Source: Streptomyces laurentii (GTDB lineage Bacteria; Actinomycetota; Actinomycetes; Streptomycetales; Streptomycetaceae). Taken from it: a stretch of DNA of 64,000 nt. Position numbers and translations under genes: made by a program. Positions 18,555 to 27,079 of the stretch are shown in pieces. Under the pieces are notes generated by a model that did not search any database, was not told the origin of the DNA, and worked only from the letters and a program-made list of their open reading frames with translations. Position 1 is the first letter of the stretch, and each line of letters begins with the position of its first letter. Location: NCBI GenBank assembly GCA_002355495.1, contig AP017424.1, forward strand, positions 4,091,001 through 4,155,000. The letters run 5' to 3'.

Positions 18555-21500
18555 CTACGGCACGGCGGCGTCGATCGCCTTCACGATCCGCTTGTCCGAG
18601 ACCGGGTACGCCGTGCCCAGCGCGTGCGCGAAATAGCTGACCCGCAGCTCCTCGATCATCCAGCGGATGTCCGTGACCGAGGACGGCACCGGCCGCCCCT
18701 TCGGGAGCTGTTCGAGCAGCCAGGCGTACTCGTCCAGCATCTCGTGCGTCTTCTCCATCCGGGTGGTGTCCCGCTGGACACCCGTCGGCATCTGCTGGAG
18801 CCGCCGGTCCGCCGCCACCAGATAGCGCATGAGGTCCGGCAGCCGCTTCAGTCCCGTACGGGTGACGAAGCCGGCCGGCATCAGCCACGCGAGCTGCTGA
18901 CGCACGTCCTGGAGGTTCGGCAGGAGCGCCGGGCTGCTCGTGGACTTCAGCCGCCGCTCGCACGCCTGCCAGGCCGCGAGGACCTGCTGGACCTGACTCA
19001 CCGTCCGGACGGTGAGCTCGACGAGATCGGCGCGGACCTTGTCGTACAGCTTCCGGAACGACTCCTCGTCCCACGCCGGGCCGCCGTGGTCCGCGATCAG
19101 CTTGTCGGCGGCGGCGGTCGCGCAGTCGTCGAACAGGGCCTGGACGGAGCCGTGCGGATTCGCGGACAGGGCGAGCTTCTGCTGGTTGGAGAGCCGGTCG
19201 GAGGCGAACTTCGCCGGGTTCACCGGGATGTTCAGCATGATCAGCTTCCGGGTGCCCCGCCACATCGCGAGGGCCTGCTCCTCCTGGCTGTCGAAGAGCC
19301 GTACGGCCACGCTCGCGCCCTCGTCGACCAGCGCCGGGTACGCCTTGACCGGCTGGCCGGCCCGCTTGGTCTCGAAGACCTTCGTCAGCGTGCCGATCGT
19401 CCAGTCCGTGAGCCCCGTGCGTTCCAGGGACGGCCCGGAGCCGTCCGGGCCCGCCGTCGCCGCCTTCGCGGCCTGCGAGAGCGCCTGACGGGCCTTGGGG
19501 CGCAGCTGAAGCCGCAGGGTCTCCAGGTCCTTGTCCTCGGCGAGCTTGCGGCGCCGCTCGTCGACGATCCGGAAGGTGACCTTGAGGTGCTCGGGGACCT
19601 TCGCCCAGTCGAAGTCGTCGGCGGTCACCGGGACGCCGACCATCCGCTGGAGTTCGCGCGCCAGCGCCGTCGTCAGCGGTTCCTGCACCGGCACGACCGC
19701 GTCCAGGAAGCGGGCGGCGAAGTTCGGCGCCGGGACGTAGTTGCGGCGGATCGGCTTGGGGAGGGAACGGATCAGCTCCGTCACGACCTCCTCGCGCAGA
19801 CCCGGGATCTGCCACTCGAAGCCCTCGTCCGTCACCTGGTTGAGCACCTGGAGCGGCACGTGCACGGTCACGCCGTCGGCGTCCGCGCCCGGCTCGAACT
19901 GGTACGTCACCCGGAACTTCAGCTGCCCCTGCCGCCACGAGTCCGGGTAGTCGTCCTTGGTGACCGCCCCCGCCTTCTCGTTGATCAGCATCTCGCGCTC
20001 GAAGTCGAGGAACTCCGGCGCCTCGTGGTGCTTGTGCTTCCACCACGAGTCGAAGTGCGCGCCCGACACGACGTGTTCGGGCACCCGCTTGTCGTAGAAG
20101 TCGAACAGCGTCTCGTCGTCGACCAGGATGTCCCGGCGCCGGGCCCGGTGCTCCAGCTCCTCGACCTCGGTGAGCAGCTTGCGGTTGTCGGCGAAGAACT
20201 TGTGGTGGGTGCGCCAGTCGCCCTCGACGAGCGCGTTGCGGATGAACAGCTCGCGCGAGGCCTCCGGGTCGACCCGCCCGTAGTTCACCTTGCGGTCGGC
20301 GACGATCGGCACGCCGTACAGCGTCACCTTCTCGTACGCCATGACCGCCGCCTGGTCCTTCTCCCAGTGCGGCTCGCTGTACGTCTTCTTCACCAGGTGC
20401 TGTGCCAGCGGCTCGACCCACTCGGGCTCGATCCGGGCGTTGACCCGCGCCCACAGGCGGGAGGTCTCCACCAGCTCGGCGGACATCAGCATGCGCGGGG
20501 GCTTACGGAAGAGCGCGGAGCCCGGGAAGATCGCGAACTTGGCGTTGCGGGCACCCACGTACTCGTTGCGGGAACTCTCCCGGCGCGAGCCGCCGCCGTC
20601 CTTCGCCGCCGCGTCCTTCTTGGCGCCCTCCTTCACTTCCTTGAGGCCGATGTGGCTGAGGAGGCCGGAGAGGAGGGAGACGTGCACGGACTGCTCCGGC
20701 GCGTCCTCCTCGTTGAGATGGATCCCCATCTGCTTCGCGACCGTGCGCAGCTGGGCGTAGATGTCCTGCCACTCGCGGATGCGGAGGAAGTTCAGGTACT
20801 CCTGCTTGCACATCCGGCGGAAGGAGCTGGAACCGCGCTCCTTCTGCTGCTCGCGGATGTAGCGCCAGAGGTTGAGGAAGGCGAGGAAGTCGCTGGTCTC
20901 GTCCTTGAACCGGGCGTGCTGCTGGTCGGCCTGCGCCTGCTTCTCGGACGGCCGCTCGCGCGGGTCCTGGATGGACAGGGCCGCCGCGATCACCATGACC
21001 TCGCGGACACAGCCGTTCTTGTCGGCCTCCAGGACCATCCGGGCGAGCCGCGGGTCGACCGGCAGCTGCGACAGCTTGCGGCCCTGCTCGGTGAGCCTTT
21101 TCTTCGGATCCTTCTGCGTCGGATCCAGCGCCCCCAGCTCCTGGAGCAGCTGCACACCGTCGCGGATGTTGCGGTGGTCCGGCGGGTCGATGAACGGGAA
21201 CTTCTCGATGTCGCCGAGCCCGGCCGCGGTCATCTGGAGGATGACGGACGCCAGGTTGGTGCGGAGGATCTCCGCGTCCGTGAACTCGGGGCGGGTGAGG
21301 AAGTCGTCCTCCGCGTACAGGCGGACGCAGATGCCGTCCGACGTACGGCCGCAGCGGCCCTTGCGCTGGTTGGCGCTGGCCTGGCTGACCGGCTCGATCG
21401 GCAGCCGCTGCACCTTGGTGCGGTGCGAGTAGCGCGAGATGCGGGCGGTGCCCGGGTCGATCACGTACTTGATGCCGGGGACGGTGAGGGAGGTCTCGGC

Positions 21501-22568
21501 CACGTTGGTGGCGAGCACGATCCGGCGGCCGGAGTGGGCCTGGAAGACCCGGTGCTGCTCGGCGTGCGACAGGCGCGCGTAGAGCGGCAGGATCTCGGTG
21601 TTACCCCATCCATGAGCGGCTCCGCCGCGGGGCTTCTTCTTGGTCAGCGCGTCCGCCGTGTCGCGGATCTCGCGTTCGCCGGAGAGGAAGACCAGGATGT
21701 CGCCCGGCCCCTCCTTCTGCAGCTCGTCGACCGCGTCGCAGATCGCCGTGATCTGGTCCCGGTCCGCCTCGTCGCTGTCCTCTTCCAGGAGCGGCCGGTA
21801 GCGGACCTCGACCGGGTACGTACGGCCGGAGACCTCGACGATCGGCGCGTCGCCGAAGTGCCGGGAGAACCGCTCCGGGTCGATGGTCGCGGAGGTGATC
21901 ACGACCTTGAGGTCGGGCCGGCGCGGCAGCAGCTGGGCCAGATAGCCCAGCAGGAAGTCGATGTTGAGGGACCGCTCGTGGGCCTCGTCGATGATGATCG
22001 TGTCGTACGCGCGCAGCTCGCGGTCCGTCTGGATCTCGGCGAGCAGGATGCCGTCCGTCATCAGCTTGATGAAGGTCGCGTCCGGGTTCACCTGGTCGGT
22101 GAACCGCACCTTCCAGCCGACCGTCTCGCCGAGCGGCGTCTTCAGCTCCTCCGCCACGCGCTCCGCGACCGTGCGGGCCGCGATCCGGCGGGGCTGGGTG
22201 TGCCCGATCATGCCGCGCACGCCGCGGCCGAGCTCGACGCAGATCTTCGGGATCTGCGTGGTCTTACCGGAACCGGTCTCACCGGCGACGATGACGACCT
22301 GGTGGTCGCGTATCGCCTCCAGGATCTCGTCCTTCTTCTGGGAGACCGGGAGCTGCTGCGGATACGAGACGGCGGGCGCGCGCGCGGCCCGCGCCTCCAT
22401 ACGGTCCCTGGCCTTCCCCGCCTCGGCGGCGATCTCGTCCAGGACGGCCGCGCGGGCCTCGGGCTTGCGGATGCGGCGGGCGCCTTCGAGACGGCGGCCG
22501 AGCCGGTGGGAGTCCCGCAGCGAGACCTCGGCCAGGACGGACTGGAGGGCGGCGAAGGAAGTAGACAT
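18555..22568 (-). CDS. hrpA: ATP-dependent RNA helicase HrpA
   Basis: This 1337-residue DEAH-box helicase is of the normal length for bacterial HrpA, which acts on RNA and has been linked to rescue of stalled ribosomes. Walker A GETGSGKTT is at about 96-104 and the DEAH box (IIIDEAHERS) at about 191-200. SAT (VITSATIDPERFS) and the QRKGRCGR motif VI follow, then helicase-associated and OB-like domains. The long HrpA-specific C-terminal region (DUF3418) fills the rest. It starts at ATG 22568 with ALQSVLAEVSLRDSHRLGRRL. It is monocistronic and diverges from the secreted-protein gene at 22677. Confidence 0.95.
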   Translation of the reverse strand: MSTSFAALQSVLAEVSLRDSHRLGRRLEGARRIRKPEARAAVLDEIAAEAGKARDRMEARAARAPAVSYPQQLPVSQKKDEILEAIRDHQVVIVAGETGSGKTTQIPKICVELGRGVRGMIGHTQPRRIAARTVAERVAEELKTPLGETVGWKVRFTDQVNPDATFIKLMTDGILLAEIQTDRELRAYDTIIIDEAHERSLNIDFLLGYLAQLLPRRPDLKVVITSATIDPERFSRHFGDAPIVEVSGRTYPVEVRYRPLLEEDSDEADRDQITAICDAVDELQKEGPGDILVFLSGEREIRDTADALTKKKPRGGAAHGWGNTEILPLYARLSHAEQHRVFQAHSGRRIVLATNVAETSLTVPGIKYVIDPGTARISRYSHRTKVQRLPIEPVSQASANQRKGRCGRTSDGICVRLYAEDDFLTRPEFTDAEILRTNLASVILQMTAAGLGDIEKFPFIDPPDHRNIRDGVQLLQELGALDPTQKDPKKRLTEQGRKLSQLPVDPRLARMVLEADKNGCVREVMVIAAALSIQDPRERPSEKQAQADQQHARFKDETSDFLAFLNLWRYIREQQKERGSSSFRRMCKQEYLNFLRIREWQDIYAQLRTVAKQMGIHLNEEDAPEQSVHVSLLSGLLSHIGLKEVKEGAKKDAAAKDGGGSRRESSRNEYVGARNAKFAIFPGSALFRKPPRMLMSAELVETSRLWARVNARIEPEWVEPLAQHLVKKTYSEPHWEKDQAAVMAYEKVTLYGVPIVADRKVNYGRVDPEASRELFIRNALVEGDWRTHHKFFADNRKLLTEVEELEHRARRRDILVDDETLFDFYDKRVPEHVVSGAHFDSWWKHKHHEAPEFLDFEREMLINEKAGAVTKDDYPDSWRQGQLKFRVTYQFEPGADADGVTVHVPLQVLNQVTDEGFEWQIPGLREEVVTELIRSLPKPIRRNYVPAPNFAARFLDAVVPVQEPLTTALARELQRMVGVPVTADDFDWAKVPEHLKVTFRIVDERRRKLAEDKDLETLRLQLRPKARQALSQAAKAATAGPDGSGPSLERTGLTDWTIGTLTKVFETKRAGQPVKAYPALVDEGASVAVRLFDSQEEQALAMWRGTRKLIMLNIPVNPAKFASDRLSNQQKLALSANPHGSVQALFDDCATAAADKLIADHGGPAWDEESFRKLYDKVRADLVELTVRTVSQVQQVLAAWQACERRLKSTSSPALLPNLQDVRQQLAWLMPAGFVTRTGLKRLPDLMRYLVAADRRLQQMPTGVQRDTTRMEKTHEMLDEYAWLLEQLPKGRPVPSSVTDIRWMIEELRVSYFAHALGTAYPVSDKRIVKAIDAAVP

Positions 22569-22676
22569 ACGGCACCCAGGATCGCACCTGCCACGAAGAA
22601 GCGGCGAACCGATTTACGGAGACGGGGCACGTGCGCTGCGTAATATTTCGGGCACGCCGCTTCGAAAGGAATCCGC

Positions 22677-23186
22677 ATGCCCCGCACCCACCGCCCGCCG
22701 GCGGCGTTCGCCGCGCTGGTCGGGCTGGTGCTGGCGCTGCTGATGTGCGGGGCGGGCGCGGTGGCGCACGCGCGCCAGACGGCGGCCGCGGCCGTCTCCG
22801 TGGGCGGCTTCGCGACGGGCTCCGCGGCGGACTCCGCGGCCGGGGCCGCGGAGCGGGCGGACCTGACGCACAGGGCGGACCGGACGGGCCTGTCGGTCCG
22901 GACGGGCCTGTCGGGCCGGTACGCCGAGACGGTGGACGTGCCGGACGCCCCCGGCCGCGCGCCGGGTTGCGGCCGGGGTCACGGGGGCGGCAAGGGGGCG
23001 ATGACTCCCGGCGTACCGCCGCGTACCCCCGCTCCCGGCGAGCTGCTGTCCGTGCCGTCCGCCGCCGACCGGGCCGCGTGCGGAGGGTGGGGCGAGGGCC
23101 TGGACGGCCTGGAACCGGCGCCGGGCCCGGATCCGCCGGAGCTGGTCCCGCCGTCCCCGCTGGAGCTGTCGATCCTGAGGGTCTAG
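22677..23186 (+). CDS. Putative secreted or membrane-anchored hypothetical protein
   Basis: The product has 169 residues and no recognised family. An N-terminal hydrophobic stretch (AFAALVGLVLALLMCGAGAVAHA, about 10-32) looks like a signal peptide or anchor. The remainder is low-complexity, rich in Gly, Pro, Ala and Arg, with a CGRGHGGGKG patch. ATG 22677 follows GAAAGGAA. It sits 64 bases upstream of the DsbA-like gene on the same strand and may share its promoter. Composition alone makes its reality moderately certain. Confidence 0.6.
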   Translation: MPRTHRPPAAFAALVGLVLALLMCGAGAVAHARQTAAAAVSVGGFATGSAADSAAGAAERADLTHRADRTGLSVRTGLSGRYAETVDVPDAPGRAPGCGRGHGGGKGAMTPGVPPRTPAPGELLSVPSAADRAACGGWGEGLDGLEPAPGPDPPELVPPSPLELSILRV

Positions 23187-23250
23187 AGAGCCGGGAACGT
23201 CACGCCGCTTGTCTTCTCTTCCTCCTCTCTCTCCTCAGGAGTGCTTTCGC

Positions 23251-24084
23251 ATGTCCTCGTCCACGCCGAAGCCCACCCCCACGCCCGATCAGCCCAAGCC
23301 CTCGAAGCCGGCGAAGTCGTCGGTGTCCAAGCCGGTCGTGATCATCAGCGGCGTCACGCTCGCCGCGGTCCTGCTCGGCCTCGCCTCGTACGCCGGCACC
23401 AAGCCCACCGCCCCCGCCGCGGGCACGTCCGACGAGGCGTCGTCGTCCGCGCCGGCCGAGGTGTCCGCCGACCCGTCCGCCGGGGTCTACCCCGAACTTG
23501 AGGCATATGCCCGTCGGGACAAGAACGACAAGCTCGCTCTCGGCCGAGCCGACGCGCCCGTCGTCCTCATCGAGTACGCGGACTTCAAGTGCGGTTTCTG
23601 CGGCAAGTTCGCCCGGGACACCGAGCCCGCGCTGGTGAAGAAGTACGTCGACGAAGGCACCCTGCGCATCGAGTGGCGCAACTTCCCGATCTTCGGCGAC
23701 GAGTCCGCCGCCGCGGCCCGCGCCTCCTGGGCGGCCGGGCAGCAGGGCCGGTTCTGGGAGTTCCACAAGGCCGCGTACGCGCAGGGCGCCAAGGAGAAGG
23801 GCTTCGGCAAGACCCGGCTGACCGCCCTCGCCAAGGAGGCGGGCGTGCCGGACCTGGACCGCTTCACGCGGGACGCGGACAGCTCGGCGGCCCGGGACGC
23901 GGTCGGCAAGGACCAGGAGCAGGCCTACTCCATCGGAGCCACCTCCACCCCGTCCTTCCTCGTCAACGGCCGTCCGATCGCGGGCGCGCAGCCGATGGAG
24001 GCGTTCACGCAGGCGATCGACGCGGCCGCGAAGTCGGCGGCCGCCAAGGGTGGCACGAAGGGCGACGCGGGGAGCAAGCGGTGA
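23251..24084 (+). CDS. DsbA-family thiol-disulfide oxidoreductase, membrane-anchored
   Basis: The 277-residue protein has a Pro/Lys/Ser-rich cytoplasmic tail, a single membrane segment (VVIISGVTLAAVLLGLASYAG, about 31-51) and an extracellular thioredoxin-fold DsbA/DSBA-like domain. The active site is Cys114-Gly-Phe-Cys117 in EYADFKCGFCGKFARDTEP. The cis-Pro loop is ATSTPSFLVNGRPIAGAQP. ATG 23251 follows AGGAG. The stop overlaps the CcdA-like gene by four bases, so the pair forms a redox unit: the membrane partner passes electrons and the anchored partner acts on secreted protein thiols. Confidence 0.88.
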   Translation: MSSSTPKPTPTPDQPKPSKPAKSSVSKPVVIISGVTLAAVLLGLASYAGTKPTAPAAGTSDEASSSAPAEVSADPSAGVYPELEAYARRDKNDKLALGRADAPVVLIEYADFKCGFCGKFARDTEPALVKKYVDEGTLRIEWRNFPIFGDESAAAARASWAAGQQGRFWEFHKAAYAQGAKEKGFGKTRLTALAKEAGVPDLDRFTRDADSSAARDAVGKDQEQAYSIGATSTPSFLVNGRPIAGAQPMEAFTQAIDAAAKSAAAKGGTKGDAGSKR

Positions 24085-24983
24085 CGTCGGGGATCGGCTA
24101 CTTCGCCGCGTTCCTGGGCGGGCTGCTCGCCCTGCTCAGCCCGTGCAGCGCCCTGCTGCTGCCGGCGTTCTTCGCGTACTCGATCGACTCGCGCGCGAAG
24201 CTGGTGGCCCGGACCGGCGTCTTCTACGCCGGCCTGGCCACCACCCTCGTCCCGCTCGGCGCCGCCGGCTCCTTCGCCGGGCGGCTCTTCTACGGCCACC
24301 GGGACCTTCTGGTGGCCGTCGGCGGCTGGCTGATCGTGGGCCTCGGGGTGCTCCAGATCCTCGGTCTGGGCTTCGCCTCGCGCCGGCTCGCGGAGGCGAG
24401 CGGCCGGATCCGGCCCACGACGGTCTTCTCCGTCTACGCCCTCGGCCTTGTGTACGGCCTGGCCGGCTTCTGCGCCGGCCCCATCCTCGGCAGCGTCCTG
24501 ACGGTGGCGGCGGTCGGCGGCAATCCGGTCTACGGCGGGCTGCTGCTCGCGGTGTACGCGCTCGGCATGGCCGTGCCGATGTTCCTGCTGGCGCTGCTCT
24601 GGGAGCGGTACGACCTGGGGCGGCGGCGCTGGCTGCGGGGCCGCGCGATCCGGGTCGGCCGCTTCGAGCTGCACACGACCTCGCTGCTCTCGGGCCTGTT
24701 CTTCATCGCCCTCGGCACGCTGTTCCTGGTCTTCGACGGGACGACCGCCCTGCCGGGGCTGCTGTCGGTCGACGACTCGTTTGCCGTGGAGCAGCGGGTC
24801 GGCGACCTGGGCCGGACGGTCCCGGACTGGGTGCTGCTGGCCGCCGTCGTCGCGGTGGTGGCGGGCGCGCTCGCGTGGCGCGGCCGGCGGTCGCGGCGCG
24901 GAGCCGCCGAATCCGGTGATGGCACCGCCGGTGCCGACGCCGAGCCGGAGGGCCACGAGGAGGCGGCGGCCGGGAAGGGCTGA
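24081..24983 (+). CDS. CcdA/DsbD-type membrane thiol reductant transporter
   Basis: The 300-residue integral membrane protein has about seven hydrophobic segments. It belongs to the CcdA/cytochrome c biogenesis transmembrane family, which moves reducing equivalents across the membrane through paired cysteines. These are Cys22 in LLSPCSALLLPAF and Cys131 in GFCAGPILGS. The C-terminal tail is hydrophilic and acidic. It is translated from GTG 24081 inside the stop of the DsbA-like gene. No cytochrome c synthesis genes are adjacent, so extracellular disulfide exchange is the simpler inferred role. Confidence 0.85.
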   Translation: MTSGIGYFAAFLGGLLALLSPCSALLLPAFFAYSIDSRAKLVARTGVFYAGLATTLVPLGAAGSFAGRLFYGHRDLLVAVGGWLIVGLGVLQILGLGFASRRLAEASGRIRPTTVFSVYALGLVYGLAGFCAGPILGSVLTVAAVGGNPVYGGLLLAVYALGMAVPMFLLALLWERYDLGRRRWLRGRAIRVGRFELHTTSLLSGLFFIALGTLFLVFDGTTALPGLLSVDDSFAVEQRVGDLGRTVPDWVLLAAVVAVVAGALAWRGRRSRRGAAESGDGTAGADAEPEGHEEAAAGKG

Positions 24984-24989
24984 ACACGA

Positions 24990-25022
24990 GGAAGGCCCCG
25001 TCCGCGTGGACGGGGCCTTCCG
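24990..25022. terminator. Terminator between ccdA-like gene and tRNA-Phe
   Basis: The perfect hairpin has arm GGAAGGCCCCGTCC (24990-25003), a GCGT loop and the complementary arm to about 25021. It can terminate the redox operon on the plus strand and the tRNA cluster on the minus strand. Confidence 0.8.
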
Positions 25023-25026
25023 GTTG

Positions 25027-25100
25027 TGGCTGGGGCCGGGGTCGAACCGGCGACCTATCGCTTTTCAGGCGATCGCTCGTACCAACTGAGCTACCCAGCC
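25027..25100 (-). tRNA. tRNA-Phe(GAA)
   Basis: The 74-base tRNA on the minus strand has acceptor GGCTGGG/CCCAGCC, D-arm GCTCAGTTGGTA, anticodon stem ATCGC/GCGAT, anticodon loop CTGAAAA (anticodon GAA), T-loop TTCGACC and discriminator A. It is the last gene of the Glu-Asp-Phe cluster in the direction of transcription. Confidence 0.97.
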
Positions 25101-25122
25101 ACGAGATCGTTTCCGATCTCAG

Positions 25123-25196
25123 CGATCCTGACGGGACTTGAACCCGCGACCTCCACCTTGACAGGGTGGCGAGCTAACCAACTGCTCCACAGGACC
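25123..25196 (-). tRNA. tRNA-Asp(GTC), copy 2
   Basis: The 74-base tRNA matches the copy at 18366-18439, with acceptor GGTCCTG/CAGGATC and anticodon loop CTGTCAA. It is the middle gene of the minus-strand Glu-Asp-Phe tRNA cluster, with 39 bases to tRNA-Glu and 22 to tRNA-Phe. Confidence 0.97.
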
Positions 25197-25235
25197 ATCT
25201 TTTGTGCGAGAACAAGTCTCGCACAGGATTGTGCG

Positions 25236-25308
25236 TGCCCCCAACGGGATTCGAACCCGTGCTACCGCCTTGAAAGGGCGGCGTCCTGGGCCACTAGACG
25301 ATGAGGGC
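25236..25308 (-). tRNA. tRNA-Glu(TTC)
   Basis: The 73-base tRNA on the minus strand has acceptor GCCCTCA/TGGGGGC (one T-G wobble), D-arm GTCTAGTGGCCCAGGAC, anticodon stem CCGCC/GGCGG, loop CTTTCAA (anticodon TTC), T-loop TTCGAAT and discriminator A. It is the first gene of the three-tRNA cluster. Glu-tRNA also feeds haem synthesis. Confidence 0.97.
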
Positions 25309-25482
25309 TAAGAGGCCCGCCTCGGCTCTTCGCAGCGCGTCGGGGACGTGAGAAGCATATGGGATGGCAGGCGGTATCGCCAAAACGGTTTCCCGGGGCG
25401 GGGTACGGGGCGCTCGCGGGGCCTCTCCGTGGGTGGTCCGGGGCCGGTCCGGAAGCGGAACGCGGCCGGCCCGGGGCCCGCC

Positions 25483-25530
25483 CCGGACCCCGTACCGGAC
25501 CCCGTACCGGACCCCGTACCGGACCCCGTA
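25483..25530. repeat. 12-base tandem repeat, four copies
   Basis: The unit CCGGACCCCGTA repeats exactly four times (25483-25530) and then decays. It lies in the 248-base gap between tRNA-Glu and the zincin gene and is not inside a supported gene. Related GTACGGGGT words recur at 25950-26060. Confidence 0.9.
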
Positions 25531-25556
25531 CCGGACCCGATCGGCCGCGTATCCGG

Positions 25557-25907
25557 TCAGCCCCAGCCGAGTTCGTGCAGGCGCTCGTCGTCGATGCCGA
25601 AGTGGTGGGCGACCTCGTGGACGACGGTCACGGCCACCTCGTGGACCACCTCCTCGGGGGACTCGCAGTACCGCAGGGTCGGCCCCATGTAGATCGTGAT
25701 CCGGTCCGGCAGCACCCCGGCGTACCACTCGCCCCGCTCGGTGAGCGGCGTTCCCTCGTACAGGCCCAGGAGTTCGGGGTCGTCGGCGGGCGCTTCGTCC
25801 TCGACGAAGACGGCCACGTTGTCCATGACCCGGGTCAGCTCCGGCGGGATCGTGTCCAGCGCGTCGGACACCAGCTCTTCGAAGGTCTCGCGTGTCATCT
25901 CCAGCAC
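25557..25907 (-). CDS. Metallopeptidase family (zincin-like) protein
   Basis: The 116-residue minimal zincin has HEVAHHFGIDDERLHELGW near the C terminus. This gives the HExxH zinc motif with the downstream His and Glu of the small actinobacterial metallopeptidase family (formerly DUF1025). MTRETFEELVSDALDTIPPEL and NVAVFVEDE are also typical. No signal peptide is seen and the substrate is unknown. GTG 25907 is preferred over ATG 25898, because GACAAT ends six bases before it and no ribosome site is seen, so the message is probably leaderless. Confidence 0.88.
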   Translation of the reverse strand: MLEMTRETFEELVSDALDTIPPELTRVMDNVAVFVEDEAPADDPELLGLYEGTPLTERGEWYAGVLPDRITIYMGPTLRYCESPEEVVHEVAVTVVHEVAHHFGIDDERLHELGWG

Positions 25908-26232
25908 ACGGCCATTGTCCGGGACGGGGCTCCTTCGCGGGATGCCCGTAGGGGGTGGTGTGAGTGCCGTACGGGGTGCGGCGGAGATCACGTACGGGGT
26001 GCCCGTACGGGGTGCGCGGGGCGTTTCGCGTACGGCGCGCCGGGCGGTACGCCGTACGGGGGACCGTCCGGTGTCCTTCCCATCCGTGTCCTCGGGGCGT
26101 CAGGGGAGTTGGGCAGGGCGACGCGTCAGAGCCGCGTCCCTTTCGCGCCCGATGTGTCGTATGCCGTCCGCGTATGCCGCATGCCGCGGGTGAGCGAGTG
26201 TCCGTGTGTCCGAGTGACCTGGAGGTGCCGTC
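25908..26232. other. Divergent intergenic region with GTACGGGG repeats
   Basis: This 325-base region lies between the zincin gene (minus) and the lipoprotein gene (plus). ATTGTC at 25913-25918 on the plus strand is the zincin -10 on the minus strand. Bases 25950-26060 contain several copies of GTACGGGGT(G) in both spacings. The lipoprotein ribosome site CTGGAGG lies at about 26219-26225. No gene is supported. Confidence 0.5.
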
Positions 26233-26880
26233 GTGCGCCATTTGCCCACCCCTGTGCGATGGGTCGCCGCCGCGCTGGCGGTCGCCGCCTGTGCGGGCCT
26301 GAGCGGCTGTATGAGTGTCGGCGACGAGAGCGCGGGGTCGGCGTCGCCCAGCCCCTCCGCGGGGAAGCAGGGCGGGGCGGCCGGTACGCGGGGCGGCGTC
26401 GGGCAGACCGGGGCCCATGGCGGGGGCGGCTACGACCGGGCCGGGCGCGGCGGCGGGCCGGGACCGGACGGCGAGGGCCGCGAGCAGCCCGTACCGAGCG
26501 AGTCGGCGTCCGCGTCGGCCAAGCCGAGCGGCGGCGCGGGTCAGGCCGGGCCGAGCGGGGCGCCCCGGCCGCAGCAGCCGTCGGCGGGCCCCGCCGGACC
26601 GGAGCCCGCCAATCCGGGAGTGCCGGGCGGCGGCGCGACCACGGCGCCGGCACAGCCCTCGCCGCAGCCGACCTCCAGCCCGCAGACCCCGGCCCCCACC
26701 CAGGACCCGACACCCGAGCCGACGGCGAGCGAACCGCCGGCGGAGACCCCCGGGACCGACACCCACATGGGAGCGATGAGGGCCGCCGAAGGAGTCGCCG
26801 TCGCGGTGGAACCGGCGGAGTCCGCCCAGGTCGGACCGCGTTTCGGACCGAGGACGGGCGTGCGGGTCGGACCGGTGTGA
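26233..26880 (+). CDS. Putative proline-rich lipoprotein
   Basis: The 215-residue product has a lipoprotein signal: a short positive start, a hydrophobic stretch (WVAAALAVAACAG), and lipobox LSGC with the modified Cys at about residue 27. The mature part is low-complexity, rich in Gly, Pro, Ser and Gln (for example QPSPQPTSSPQTPAPTQDPTPEP), and fits a cell-wall-spanning stalk more than a folded domain. It ends RFGPRTGVRVGPV. GTG 26233 follows GGAGG. No function can be assigned. Confidence 0.65.
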   Translation: MRHLPTPVRWVAAALAVAACAGLSGCMSVGDESAGSASPSPSAGKQGGAAGTRGGVGQTGAHGGGGYDRAGRGGGPGPDGEGREQPVPSESASASAKPSGGAGQAGPSGAPRPQQPSAGPAGPEPANPGVPGGGATTAPAQPSPQPTSSPQTPAPTQDPTPEPTASEPPAETPGTDTHMGAMRAAEGVAVAVEPAESAQVGPRFGPRTGVRVGPV

Positions 26881-26891
26881 CGGAGCTCGGT

Positions 26892-26921
26892 TTGCCTTGG
26901 GTGGGGGAGAGTGCGTATGGT
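26892..26921 (+). promoter_or_regulatory. Promoter of the DEAD-box helicase gene
   Basis: TTGCCT (26892-26897), an 18-base spacer and TATGGT (26916-26921) closely fit the vegetative sigma consensus. The inferred start near 26928 leaves a leader of about 150 bases before ATG 27080. That leader contains palindromic segments such as GGCGCC and CGCGCG elements. Confidence 0.65.
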
Positions 26922-27079
26922 GGTAGATCGTTTGATCCCATTTGCCCGGCGCCACGACCGAAGAGCGCCGTGACTGGCGCGTACTCTCCCTTGCCGTGGC
27001 TGACCGCATTGAGGCGGTCCTAGGCGAAACACGGAGTTGACGGGCGCGTGCCGAGACTCCGGAAGGTTTCGCATTTCGC

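Noticed and set aside
18441..22643. A 1400-codon plus-strand open frame opposite hrpA
   Set aside because: It mirrors hrpA codon structure in G+C-rich DNA, is His/Arg/Leu/Val-rich without domains and has no start signals; hrpA motifs are unambiguous.
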